64,000 nt of DNA, taken from Chlorops oryzae (taxonomy: Eukaryota; Arthropoda; Insecta; Diptera; Chloropidae). This document shows, one piece after another, positions 45,901-57,064 of this stretch (position 1 is the stretch's first letter; each line of letters begins with the position of its first letter). A model generated the notes under the pieces. The model saw nothing but the letters and a program-made list of their open reading frames with translations, was not told the DNA's origin and did not search any database. The DNA lies in the NCBI GenBank assembly GCA_020466095.1, contig CM035808.1:43610793-43674792 (forward strand), in the 5' to 3' direction. The position numbers were made by a program, and so were the translations under genes.

Positions 45901-48900
45901 TGATGTTCCAAACGATTCTTCTAACAGCTGCTCTAAGGCTTCTGTCACTGCAGAATTTAGAAATTGCTGTTTATCCGACTCAACTGGTTCGACTTCCATT
46001 TTCGACTGGCTTTCAACTTGAAATGAATTCAAAATTTATAAGCATATTAAAACTAAAAAGCGATAAAATGTCTTTGAGTGCTTATTTTCTTTACAATATG
46101 ATATGCCAGATATAGTTAGGAACGTTTTGTTTTTGGATTTGTTTTATAGAGTCTTATAGCGATATAAGAAACGTTTATAACGTAGTGTTTTTCAGTTAAT
46201 AATAGCATCAGAAACGACCTGATCAGAAAATGGGAAGAACATAGCCTAAATGAATACTGGAGAGCCACACAATGGCATGTGGAAGGCTAAAAGCCTCATA
46301 TGTCTCAAGACTATCAGGGCCGAGGAAAGTCTTAACCTAAGTAGAAACAATTTTGAAATCTGCACTAAGCTTTTAACAGGGCACTCTTTGTGGGCTTTGA
46401 AAGTCAGATCAGGAAACAGCAGAGCATGTTCTGTGCACATGTCATACTGCGGTCAGACGCAGACTCACGTGTCTGGAGGAAAGAATAATGAGTCCTCAAG
46501 CAATTAATTGGTTTAGTCCTTTGGAGATTCTGAGAATCATGAATAGTCTCAAACTTACTCTTAAGGAGCCATGGGCTGATCAAAAGAGTAGGTATAGAAG
46601 AAAAAAAGACTTTAAACATTGTTTTTCGGAATGTCTCACATTTAGTAGCCGCAAAACGTATCCCTTCTCAAAAAGGAAGTTTGTTGCAGAAGTACATATA
46701 TCGGTTTTGTCCCGCCAGATAATTTATTTAGTTGAACGTTGATACAAGTTGAGAATTTTTCAAAAAATTTTATGAAAATAACCGTCAGTCATTGTGTTGA
46801 TAAGTAACCCGATTAAGTTTACTTTCTCACAATGCTTCTTAGATAAGAAAAATTCGATATGATTTCGAATGTATATACCAGGCATCTCCAAAATGGGAAA
46901 GGCATTTGTGTTAGTGAGCAAGAGAGCGAATGCGCTGAAAAAAATTTCAACACTAATTGCGTGCGCTCAATAAATTTTTCCATCTGAAAAAGGTCGACCA
47001 TATTTGATAATATCATACGAAATTAAGTTAGACAAAGACATTTTCAAATCATTTTGTTTTATTTTAGCTACTTTTACATTTTCTATTTCTTCGAATCTTG
47101 AAATCCACAGTTTAAATTTTTGCAATACAGATTCTTTTTTATCTTTAAAACTTTTCCCTTTCCACGCCATGGATTTTATTGAACTCAGAATGTTGACATT
47201 CAACATGATTTCTTAAAAACGATTCATTCCTTGTTTTAAATGACTTCCCACATATAACCCAAAGCATGTTCTCAAAAGCATTTGGATCATAAAGTAGGCT
47301 TTGCATTCCATTTTGATAAAATATTTTTAAGTGTTTTTTAAAAAAAAAAGTTGTGCAGATCCGCTCGAAGTGTTTTCGTCGATTAGTGTTGAAACGATAC
47401 CATGAAAGTATCGATACCAGTACTCATTTAATGTATCGAGATTAAGTATCGATACCACTAAAATACCGAACCAAAAGTATCGATACTTAGTACCGTTCAA
47501 GATTAAACAAATTTTTATGATTCGTATTTACACATCATAACCATGGGCGTAGCTAGGGATTTTTCTAGGGTAATAATTATATGATATCTTGTATAGTAAT
47601 TTGAAGTACCACTGATTTTAAAAGAGGTTAGATGGTGAGTTTGAATTATTGTTTCTTGATACTGCCAATAATTTTGGCGTAGGTCAAAAAGAATACAATT
47701 AGCAGCACTAATACAAGTAAATATTATGATAATACTGATATTAAAGTATCGATACCGCGAAAATACTTGTAAGTATTGAGTACAAAATATACTCGTATCG
47801 ACTAAAAGTATACGATATCAAGTAGTATTTACTCATTTTGTTTCAACACTACGGCGATTGCTACCGACTAAAGAAAGAGCGTAAGGCATACGTGTGAAGT
47901 GAACGAGCAAAATTTTTCTATGGCGTGGAGGTCTCTGGTATATACTTATTATAGGTCGGACTATAGCAAAATAAAAAAACTTACTACATTTTTATCTTAC
48001 TAAAACTTGAAAATATTTATTGAATGCAAGATAATATTTTATTACTGCCTTAACCGATAAACGAATTTTTATTTGTATTGCAAACATTTTTTTTTTTTTT
48101 GTTTTACTTCAAATAACCGATGTAAGAACTATTGATATCGGACTAATTGTGTGGTCTTAAAAATGGTGAAAGAATTTTTTTCCAATTTATGGACAAATTA
48201 AAGCATTTAAATTATCGCTATTGCAGATGGGAAATTCCACTCAAAACGGTCCTACAGGTCACACCCGCCACAGCCATTCATTTCATTGCTTAACTGTTGT
48301 TAAAAGCTCTCAAAATTTCAAATCCTTGAGAACGACATTCTAAATCACTAATCTAAAAAAAAAAAAAAAAAACGTGACGGATGTGACAAAATGGAATTGC
48401 CCAGATTTTAATGTAAGATAACTCTGTTCAAGTTTCTCCCATTCTATGGAATTCTCACTCCAAATACGGTGGCAGAGTCTTATCATTGTCTCTGGTTTCC
48501 TTAAAACCACCATATGTGTAGCCCGTAAATTGATTGTCGCCAACAGGACGTCGTCTTGGTTTGAACTCCTTGCCGCCTAATGTTATACTAGCTGGGACTT
48601 TATTTCCTCGAAAGAATGTTGCTGATTCAAATGATGGTGGTGGTGTGATCGTTGAGATTTCTGATTTTTTATCAGTTAGCCATGATTTTTTGATGCTACT
48701 TGTCTTTGAATCGGTTTTATCTTCAATTGGCTTCACTTTAGTTATTTGTCTTAATAATTTGTTCGGCTTCTCTCGTTGTTTTCGCTTATGATAGAATACC
48801 TCGATGACAAGTGTCACCATTGCTAATCCCAAACCGAAGAGTGTTGCTATAAAAACTCCACCCAAACTTTCGAGTGTTATGCCTTCTTCCTCTTCGGATG

Positions 48901-51900
48901 CTGAGCACTCTTTGACGCGTGAACTATTCCAATGTTTCGCTTTCAACTCTTCAAAGAAACGAATTTTCTGCAATTCCAATGTAGCGAAACTCAACTCGTC
49001 CTATTTCAGAGAATTAAAATTTATATGGATTAAAAAATTTTTTTCCCGAAAACAATATCTCACCAATAAATGGCTGCCCTGTTGTAATGCCATCGCATAC
49101 GGCTGTTCGGCAAAGACCTCACCGATTTCGGTAAGATTACAATTTCGAGTGATTTCGAACTTAATCTCAGACGAATCGTGTATAAATGCAAAGTCTGCAT
49201 TTATCGCATCGTTAACCCGCTGATAGCCTTCATAGACATTAGTAACTGGGTCAGAAGCATTTATTGCAATCAATATATGTCCGTATTGCTCCTTAATGGG
49301 ATAGTCCCAAATACTAAAAATGAAAATGGCAAAAAGAAAAGAAAAGAAAAAACTATATGAAAATAAATGCATAATTAATATTACCGAAATTTATGAAAAT
49401 CCTTTGATTCGTTTAATGCCAACTCCTTCCACATACGATACAATGTATCCTCAGCGAATTTCATATTGATGAAAAACTGATGAGTATCCGAGTTGGCAAC
49501 TACCGTGTAATTAATGCGTGATTGTCTAGCAAGCTGCTCCAAGTTTTGAACTGGCGTCTGCATACGTTCGACAGTTAGAAAAGCGGCCAGATTGGCTGTG
49601 AATGTTGCCAACATTAACACAACAAACAGCCAATATACACCGACTAAAATTCGTCCAGAAACAGCTTTTGGTGCCTCGCCACCACCTTGCGGAGTGAACG
49701 AAGTCAAAGCGAACCAAAAGCTTTCACGTAACGTAAACTCCCTGTGATAACAATTTCATCAAATATTAATAAAATATTATATAAAAATAAAAAAATTTTT
49801 AACGTTTTCCATTTCCATAGCAATTAATAATACCTGCATGGATAAGGATATGCCTCCGGATTATTACGTGAGCTGTAGGGTGAATACTTGTCTAGTACCC
49901 AAATCATAACAGCAGTTGCCACCAATGCGCCTATAATACTTAGCCACACCTCCAAACGCAGTACCGTCATAAATTTAAACAATGATGACTGTCGAACCGG
50001 TTTACGCATAACAATCGTTATGCCTGTCGTCCCGAAATACGGTGCTAGAAAATCAATTACTTCTTCACGTTCGGAATACATTTTCAAAGCGGTCAGCGCA
50101 AAATCGGTTTCACCAGTTACCAAATCGCCAACGATACCATCCCATTCGCCCGTTATTGCATTACGTTCACCGAATTTTCCTTTCTTTGGCTCAATCAATT
50201 CATAATCAAAATTACACTTCTCAGCAAGAGCGATCAGGAAATCTATACAGTAACCCACCCATTGGGGGTTACCATTCTCGTCTAAAATTAACTCATTAGT
50301 CTTCTCGTCTCGCAATAAATAGCTCCAGGGTATAGCCTGTGCAAAAAAAAAAAAAAGAAGGAAAATTCATGATTTTAGTTAATTTTCGAATAATTTCTAT
50401 TCACCTCAGTAGTTCCAACACGAAAAAAACGCTTCGCTGGAGTAATAGTTGCATTTATTCTGTCCAAATGTCCAGAATTCCAAACAGCCAGCTGTGTTCC
50501 TGTTCCTTCCTCACTGGCATAAGTACCCATTGTTATGTTAACTGCATAACTCAGCTTTGGGTGACTCTCGTCTCCGTCCTCCTCTTCCGCCTCATTGCCA
50601 TAGGATTCAGGCTCGACAAATTGAATGAAACTGGGAAATTCCAATTTACCTAATAGGTCAGGTAGTTCCTTGCCAGTAGCATTTGTTTCAATGCAAGATG
50701 CTCGAAGGGGTTGTAATTTCTCTGGATTAGCTTTCATATACATCGCTAGACTGCGTAGTACACTCAATATCACAGCGCGTTGAAACTTTTGTGGGCAAAT
50801 AAAAAAAAAAAAATTAAATTAAAAAACAAAAATCAATTTCAAAAAAAATGTATTAATCCTAACCGTAAATTCGGTCAAGCAATAACTCTCTTCCATGTTT
50901 ATTGAAGAACATAACGATTTGGAATTCATTACGAATTTCGTAGCGTTCGCAGCCTCCGAAGCATACTTAAATGTGCTATCAAGAGCGTCCAGGAATATGA
51001 AATGCCATTCGTCAGGCCGAGCAAAGAAGTTGGCTTTATAAATCTGGAAACAAAATTTTCAACAATAATCGGTTTTTTTTTTTTGGATCAAACTCTCTTG
51101 TTACCCTTTCGAATATAATGTTCATATTGGAACTGCTTGAGAAAACAGAAAAATACGTCGGCGTTGGTCGTAAGTCATTTAAACGCTTTATAAGATTCTT
51201 TTCGTCGATGGCATTTGCTAGCATTGTTCGGAAAGGATAACCTTCGATTATATGGTAAATTGTTTCAATTTTATCCTGTTCGCTCTGTAATATAAGAACA
51301 ATGTCATTCCTGTTTTTGTACCGGAAAAATTCAGCGAAAATATGCAGAAATGGTGAAATAAGGCGATCGATTCGCAGTAGAGGTATTCCATTTTTGGCCA
51401 AATATTTTTGGCCCGTTTGCCATTTCTGATAGGTGAAGTCAATAACGATCGATATGCCTTCGGATGACAATATTTCGCACACTAAAATGTTAAATGGTTT
51501 TTGTTTTTAAATTTCCTTCACTAAAATAATCTAAAATTGCGTACAAGTTTTTATGGAATTTTCTTCATTTTCAAAATTTTCACTGTTAATAATCACTGTA
51601 AAATCCTTAATGTTCACATTCATTTGCAGCTCCTTTATTCTTTTAATCCCAAGAGAAATATCATCATTGATTCCGATTTGAACTGGGTCAATCCAAAATG
51701 CTTCAAAAGCGAAGAAATTAAACGTAGAAAAATTATAGGTATATATTAAAAATCCTGTTTTCTTCTTACCAACATTTAAATCCTTTGCACAAACTTGACA
51801 GGAGTAGAGACAAAATAATATCAGAATAAGTGACTTGCAGTGTAACATTTTTTACTCCTTATTTCAAGGGATCTGCTAAGGACTCGAACTCAAATAAAAC

Positions 51901-54900
51901 TGTGACTTTAAACGATGGTACACCGATTATTAGCTAACAAGCAATGGTCACCTAATTGCATATCAATATGATTGCAAAATCAAATCACAGGCATGGTAGA
52001 CAAGGACGAACCAATTTTGTAATAATTTTGGTCAATTAACTTTGATTTTTTTCCTGAATTATTAAAAGAATTCGATTATTGCTGTATTTGCTTCATTGTC
52101 AGTCAGTTGGGCATTTTGATACCACTAAATTTGCACTACCATTAACTCTTTAGTGGTAATGAACAAACGAGTTTCACTATCATAACGAATATGAATTAAA
52201 TAAAGTTCATATCACTAAACGATGTAAAATTAAAAGTTTCACTATCACTAAACGTTAGTGAAAATGAAATAAACATACACTGTCAGATGCACTTCAGTGC
52301 TAGTGAAATGAAAATTGCTATCACTAAACTTAGTGCTAGTGAAAAAATTACTTTTTGAGGAAGTAAAATGCATTACAATTTTGTTTCAATTAATCTTTAT
52401 TGCTTATTTAAACAACATTTCGAAATTGGAATCGCTTAGATTTTGCCTCGAAGACCGATTTACGATTCCAGCGAAAGAAAAGAGCCTTTCTACTGGCGCA
52501 GATGAAAGAACGGCGTGTTGTATTCAAAAAATACTTTTTTAACTACAGGAAACCTATTGCAATATTCAATACTCCTGTATCATCAGCAAGGTATAAAATT
52601 GTTTCAGTCGCCGAGGTTCGATTCCCGGACAGGCGAAAATGAGTGTAATGTTCCAAGCCTAGCATGGTTTTTCAAACAATCGCATGTTAGGGACACTACA
52701 TAAAAAGACATTACACTCACACATAAACAAGAAAACTCGTGGTATCACAATGGGCAATTAACGGCCTAAAGTGGCAGCCACTTCAACTACCTATCCTAAG
52801 GCTAAAAAGGATTAGTTGAAACAAAATTGTAATGCATTTTACTTCCTCAAAAACCAGTATTTTTTTCACTAGCACTAAACGTTTAGTGATAGTGCAATTT
52901 CATTTCACTAGCACTGAAGGCATCGTGACAGTGTATGTTTATTTCATTTTCACTAAACGTTTAGTGATAGTGAAACTTTTTTAATTTTCACTATACGTTT
53001 AGTGATAGTGAAACTTTATTTAATTTTCACTATTCGTTTAGTGATAGTGAAACTCGTTTGTTCATTACCACTAAAGAGTTAATGGTAGTGAAATGCTTAT
53101 TGCATTTATTATTTAGTGCATTATGCCCAACCCTGTTGTCAGTATTCGTGTTTAAAAATTTGTGATTTTTAGCATTCATAAAAAATTTCTCTTTTAGAAG
53201 GGAATCTTAAGAGGATTAGATAGAAACTAAATAGAGACTGCAGGTGCTATTTTTCCTCTAATAGTATATTAAAAACTTTTTATTCATCTTTCTACTTAGG
53301 TTGGCTGCAAATTCTATATTAAGAAAAGTAAATTTGATTCTTGCGGTTTGCATCAATCATTCAAATAATTCAAATCAAATATTTGTGGTTTTTGCATTGC
53401 CTTTCTTCGTAGCTCATCCGATTCTAATTTCAGAATCAATAATACTAGTGTACACCATGTTTTCCTCAGACATTTAAATGCAGTTTTCTCATTAACTTTC
53501 ATAAAAATCCTCAACAAGAAATTATCTGCTTGCAGTCTATTTTTTTAGATACCCAGGAAAGGAAAATTTGAGGAATTTTCTCCAAAAGTATTTTGTTGAC
53601 CGATCGTAAAACTGTGTGAAAAAAGTTAAAAGATTTAAAAAAAAACTTTTTCGCACTTGGAAGGCCAAAGTCCATAAGAAAAATGTATTTAGATGTCCTG
53701 AAAAAAAATATATTATTTTTAAGCTAGTGAGAGGAAGAGGAAGAGAGGAAGAGGAGAGAAGAGGAAGAGAGGAAGAGGAAGAGAGAGGAAGAGGAAGAGA
53801 GAGGAAGAGGAAGAGGAAGAGGAAGAGGAAGAGGAAGAGGAAGAGAGAGAGAAGAAGAGAGAGTGAGGAAGAGGAATAGGAATAGGAAGAGAGAGTGAGG
53901 AAGAGAGAGGGAGACATAGAGAGGGAAACATAGAGAGGAAGACATAGACAGGAAGACATAGACAGGAAGACATAGACAGGAAGACAGAGAAAGGAGACAT
54001 TGAGAGTGTGAGAGGGAGAAAGAGAGATCTAAAGAGATGGGTTGAAAGAGAGCCAGGGAGAAAGAGAGAGAACAACCGGATTTTTTTTAACGAATTCATT
54101 AATGAAATTAGTAAAAATGTAAAATACCAAAGTTTAATGAGGAGTATCGAACCAATTCCAGCAAGCATTACCAGAAAATCCTTAATTGTTTCAATTTGCT
54201 CGCACCGCTATTTCGACCATTTTTAAATGAAGACTGCGGCGATAGCGGACCGAAAAATAAAAGTGGAAACGTTCATCGCTAAACCTTAAACCTTCCGAAT
54301 GGGGCGTGGAGCTTATCTCAAAAATTCTGATTGATTCAATATAGGTATTTTAAAATTTTCCACCCGAAAAATTTACTCGAATCCCCTAGTTATAAGTGAC
54401 CTAAAAGGTCAGTTAAAAAGTTATTCCTATAATTGTGCAAAAAAAAAAATCAAATTAAATTAATTTTTTATTAAAAGAAAACTAAAACTAGAACTCCTGG
54501 CATAAAAAAAATGAATGGAATAAGAACCTCGAAAGATCAGACTGGTCTCGATCTATCGTCATCGAAAGAAAATTCTATAGACGCAGGAAAGCGTAATAAA
54601 ACATTCTGTACACCTGGAAAAGTAAAACGCATTGCAGCTCAATTAAATCGCACAGAAATCGGCTTAACCCCTAAGGAAAAGACTAAGTGCGTAGAGTTAT
54701 AACTCATCTTTAACTACTTATAATATACAGATTCTCCTTTTCAGAGCTGAACGGCATATCATAACATCTACAACCGTTAAAAATCGCATGCCACCGGCAT
54801 CAAAGCAACCAATAATTCTTAACTCCACAGCACAACGAGAATCGCTTTTTGATCATACCGTAGAGCCTTGGAATATTTCAGCATCAACTATTGACACTCT

Positions 54901-56916
54901 GCCAAGTGCGCGCATACCTATAAAGTAAGGAGTGTACTTTTACATACTAACTAATATATATATTATACATTAATGTATATAAAATGTATAACTATAGGCT
55001 TTCAAAAGCCACCCATTATTATTATGATTATTATTATTGGTTTTGCCTTTCCCGTTGGGAAGGTAAAAACGTTGATAACGTTCTAATTTTCGGATTTAAT
55101 TTTCCAGCTACAGTCCAATAATCAATAAGTGTATGGAGAAATTCGAAACAGTTCTACAAAGCAAAATGCTTTCAAATTCATATAAACCAATAAGGTATGA
55201 AAATTCAAGCACAAATTCCCTTTTTTTTTTCTTTAACATTTAAATCTGTTGCATGCTTTTGGGCTCAATTTTTTTTTTTTTTTTTTTCAATTTTCCAGTT
55301 ACAGTCCAATAGTTCAAAAGTGTATGGAAACTTTTGAAAATGTCTTCGAAACTAAAATGCTGAAGCTCATGGAAAGCATGATGAAAACAAATACAACGAA
55401 TGCCAATAACGCGCAACCCGATAATTGGCTTTCCGAAGATCACAGTACGGTAATTGATAATTTACTAGACGAAGACAACACACCAATCTCCAATGTTCAA
55501 AGTACCAAATCCCAATTGGTTAGTGAAACTTTACTTAATTTTTAACGATCAAATAGACATATTCACTCAAATACAAAAAAATGCTTATTTACGTAAGAGG
55601 TGTCAGTAAAATGTCGTGATTCTTCCAATCAACACAACACATCACCGAGAAAAGTTAAACTTCTTAAGATTCGGATTTTTATGCCCAACACCGAAACTGG
55701 AACTATTCGAATAGCCGAAATGCCACAATCAGTTGCACTCTTCTAACATGTATTCATATCCGTAGTAACCAAATTTATCAAGGTTAATGTGTCTATTTGG
55801 TCGTTTTATTCTTCTCTAGAAGACTTAATTTTCAATATTTTAACCTGACTAATTTGATAATTCTCTTAGTTTACAACAAGCAGTCCTGTCTTCAAAGTAC
55901 CAAAAGCTCCAAACCAACGACAGCGTATGTTCAATGAATTTCAAAGCGCAAACGATGAACCTTGCATAGATCCCAAGGATTCATCAATATTTGAAGACTT
56001 CATTAATCAGCACACCGTGCGCCATGTACGTCGGTCAATGCGCATTCATGAACGAACATTAGGAAATCAATCAATATTTGATAATAGTTCTATAGTTCAA
56101 CAAGATTCGTTAATGAACAATAGCAAACGACGAAAACGTTCCTCCATAGAAATTTTAAAGGAACGAAGAAGGAGCAAACGTGTGGCAGCAAAGTTAGAAG
56201 CGCCGCCCAAAATCTCAAAGTCACATCCAAAGACAAAATCTATTGTGAATAATAGCGTCATCGCAAGTTATTTCAATAATACTGGACCTACAAAATCGTC
56301 GACGTCGCATAGCTTATCAAAACACAAAAAGGCTGTTTTGGCGCTTCTGAATAACGGCTCTATGAAGGAACTGCAAGTGCTACCACAAATTGGTCAAAAA
56401 ACTGCATTTCAATTAGTCACACACAGGTAGAGGCGTTCAGTGATATAATGATATAACGTATTCTTAGAGTGGCTATTAATCCTTTAATTCTATTAACCCA
56501 CTTAAAGTCGCTATTAATCCTTTAATTCTATTAACAAAAACAGCAAAAACTTACGTTGCGAAAGGCAACTCCTAGCTCGGCCGTGGATATTTTGTAATCT
56601 CGGTTGTCAGATTTTCTCTCTGTTCTATTCTTTGTTTTTTCTCCCTGTCCTCTGTGCCCTCTATGTATAGTTAAACAAATGATTTATCACATATCGAACT
56701 GTTTTAAACAAACAAACAATATGGGGAAACTCCTTTTTATAACTTTCAGAACTTTAAATGGCAAATACAAAAGCATTGCACAAGTAGAGAAGCTACCCAT
56801 ATGGAGAGGCAACTCTTGGGAGCGTTTTGCTCAGGTAACTATCTCATTTCCAGATTCAAACGTAAAAAAAATAATGCTCAAATTTCTTCTTTTTATAGGC
56901 AAACATTCTACTGTGA
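42995..56916 (+). CDS. nod: Nod-type chromokinesin
   Basis: Plus-end-associated, non-walking kinesin that holds achiasmate chromosomes on the meiotic spindle in fly oocytes. Motor exons are 42995-43108, 43374-43562, 43624-43783, 43847-44218 and 44275-44429 (330 residues). They carry the P-loop GQTGTGKSYTMG, switch I MNSQSSRSH, switch II LVDLAGSEGVRRTGH and the neck-side end LSETLSTIRFAQTTKQLKR. Tail exons are about 54511-54686, 54745-54924, 55108-55194, 55299-55518, 55870-56426, 56750-56834 and 56899-56916, all in phase. They include RTEIGLTPKEK and the C-terminal helix-hairpin-helix DNA-binding part: KKAVLALLNNGSMKELQVLP, QIGQKTAFQLV and LPIWRGNSWERFAQANILL-stop. About 770 residues in total; fly Nod is about 666. 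The acceptor of the first tail exon is unresolved, since phase 0 is needed but no good site was found. AATAAA follows at 57014. The intron 44430 to about 54510 holds two opposite-strand genes. Confidence 0.88.
44500..45999 (-). CDS. CHK/EcKinase-like kinase, nested in nod
   Basis: Member of the insect CHK kinase-like (ecdysteroid 22-kinase, DUF227) family, which phosphorylates small molecules such as ecdysteroids. Four minus-strand exons (45999-45703, 45632-45102, 45026-44851, 44788-44500) join in phase into 430 residues, the usual length. Landmarks are the ATP-lobe YIVKVPPKNQ with invariant Lys (about residue 70), the catalytic loop VVSHGDCWNNNILF (about 260-273), and the metal-binding LCLIDWQFMRYASPVVDL (about 283-300). 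The start is the ATG of MEVEPVESDK; no ATG exists further upstream in frame. A poly-A signal on the minus strand lies at 44464-44469, only about 35 bp from the donor of nod exon 5, so the gene is tightly packed inside the nod intron. The substrate cannot be told from sequence. No lesions were seen. Confidence 0.88.
46200..46600 (+). pseudogene. Non-LTR retrotransposon relic (C-terminal end of RT ORF)
   Basis: A frame at 46250-46507 contains WKAKSLICLK, LNLSRNNFEICTKLLTGHSL and a Cys/His-containing end (SRACSVHMSYCGQTQTH). The LSR.....LLTGH. block followed by spaced Cys and His residues is typical of the region after the reverse transcriptase of jockey/R1-type elements. In two nearby frames, further fragments such as KWEEHSLNEYW and MSPQAINWFSPLEILRIMNS are visible, so the relic is frameshifted. 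It lies in the nod intron upstream of the kinase-like gene. Confidence 0.6.
46601..47383. other. Nod intron, no gene recognised
   Basis: Part of the giant nod intron. The opposing short frames around 46967-47216 have no recognised family. Confidence 0.35.
47384..47851. mobile_element. hAT-like element rich in GTATCGATAC
   Basis: 468 bp with inverted ends TAGTGTTGAAACGATAC and TTTGTTTCAACACTA. AGTATCGATAC palindromes fill both subterminal regions. The flanks (TTCGTCGATT on the left, CGGCGATT on the right) give only an imperfect 8-bp duplication. The centre (47541-47690) is unrelated sequence. No transposase. Confidence 0.6.
47852..48454. other. Nod intron; likely 3' UTR of the IR gene
   Basis: AT-rich. 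The part next to 48454 should be the 3' UTR of the receptor gene. A poly-A/T run lies at 48355-48371. No other feature was identified. Confidence 0.4.
48455..51848 (-). CDS. IR25a-family ionotropic receptor, nested in nod
   Basis: Co-receptor class of the ionotropic receptors, ligand-gated cation channels of sensory neurons. Nine minus-strand exons (51848-51770, 51700-51545, 51481-51105, 51043-50864, 50785-50405, 50336-49834, 49741-49385, 49313-49064, 49000-48455) keep phase and give 942 residues, close to the roughly 947 of fly IR25a. A signal peptide comes first (MLHCKSLILILFCLYSCQVC), then a diverged amino-terminal domain. The ligand-binding lobe S1 has GYCIDFLIALAEKCNFDYEL, FALTALKMYSEREEVIDFL and GITIVMRKPVRQSSLFKFM. 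M1 lies about 510-530, the pore loop is FTPQGGGEAPKA, and M3 is TFTANLAAFLTVERMQTPVQ. S2 has INYTVVANSDTHQFF, FAFIHDSSEIKFEITRNCNL and FAEQPYAMALQQGSHLLDEL. M4 is LESLGGVFIATLFGLGLAMV. The channel core is almost IR25a-identical; the amino-terminal domain is less so. It could be Ir25a itself or a paralog, which needs the rest of the genome. Some donors (for example GTACGC) are weak. Confidence 0.9.
52404..52530 (-). pseudogene. hAT transposase C-terminal fragment
   Basis: Minus-strand reading gives SAPVERLFSFAGIVNRSSRQ then LSDSNFEMLFK-stop, the hallmark of the hAT C-terminal dimerisation domain (SxxVERxFSxAG, then R..L.....E.L). The upstream catalytic part is absent, cut off by the SINE and deletion, so this is a fragment only. 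Confidence 0.8.
52608..52800 (+). mobile_element. tRNA-derived SINE, 5'-truncated, in hAT
   Basis: Begins near a B-box (GCCGAGGTTCGATTCCCGG) and has the same tail as the other SINE copies: CTCGTGGTATCACAATGGGC, GGCCTAAAGTGGCAGCCACT. It is inserted between the arms of the hAT element and disrupts its coding remnant. The A-box end is missing or diverged. Confidence 0.65.
53144..53726. other. Nod intron, no gene recognised
   Basis: AT-rich intron sequence between the hAT element and the purine tract. Nothing was identified. Confidence 0.35.
53727..54075 (+). repeat. Purine tract (GGAAGA)n / (GAGAGG)n
   Basis: About 350 bp of almost pure purine on the plus strand, mainly GGAAGA, GAGAGG and later GGAAGACATAGACA units. 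It lies in the nod intron. Open frames across it (Leu/Ser-rich or Arg/Glu-rich) are by-products of the repeat and not genes. Confidence 0.9.
54076..54510. other. End of giant nod intron
   Basis: No gene recognised. The acceptor for the first nod tail exon should lie near the end of this stretch, but candidate AG sites (for example AAACTAG at about 54491) do not give the required phase 0. Confidence 0.4.
55108..55389 (+). repeat. Tandem duplicated nod exon (partial)
   Basis: Exon 55108-55194 begins NYSPIINKCMEKFETVLQSK, and the next exon (55299 on) begins SYSPIVQKCMETFENVFETK. Both share AATTTTCCAG-type acceptors and the same phase. They are clearly a duplicated exon start, with the second copy extended by a further 45 residues or so. 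Confidence 0.8.
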
Positions 56917-57060
56917 TTTTTGCAATATTTTTGATGTTTTATGTATTATTAACATTAATTAAATTTAAATTTACTTATAACTACAATTTGTGAAGGAATA
57001 ATGTTCATGTCGAAATAAAATAAAATTGTAAAATGAAATGAATTAAATTAATATTAATTA
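56917..57060 (+). other. 3' UTR of nod with poly-A signal
   Basis: Sequence after the stop codon (56914-56916). AATAAA occurs at 57014-57019, within CGAAATAAAATAAAATTG, a plausible cleavage signal for nod. Confidence 0.55.
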
Positions 57061-57064
57061 AAAT

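Larger units (their letters stand above)
52104..53135. mobile_element. hAT element relic with long inverted repeats, 8-bp TSD
   Basis: 1,032 bp flanked by the identical octamer TTGTCAGT (52096-52103 and 53136-53143), with ends CAGTTGGGCAT and ATGCCCAACCCTG. The inverted arms are about 280 bp and are built from CACTAAACGTTTAGTG-type palindromes and ATAGTGAAA units. The middle retains a transposase fragment (52404-52530, minus strand) and an inserted SINE (about 52608-52800). It lies in the nod intron, about 250 bp upstream of the receptor start. Confidence 0.85.

Noticed and set aside
53537..54168. Long Ser/Leu-rich minus-strand frames and an Arg/Glu-rich plus-strand frame
   Set aside because: They are by-products of the purine tandem repeat; there are no start context, splice or family features.
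44430..54510. Nod as two separate genes or as a misassembly
   Set aside because: Motor and tail both match Nod, are in the right order and strand, and nothing else supplies a motor for the tail or a tail for the motor. The nested-gene reading is simpler, though not proven.
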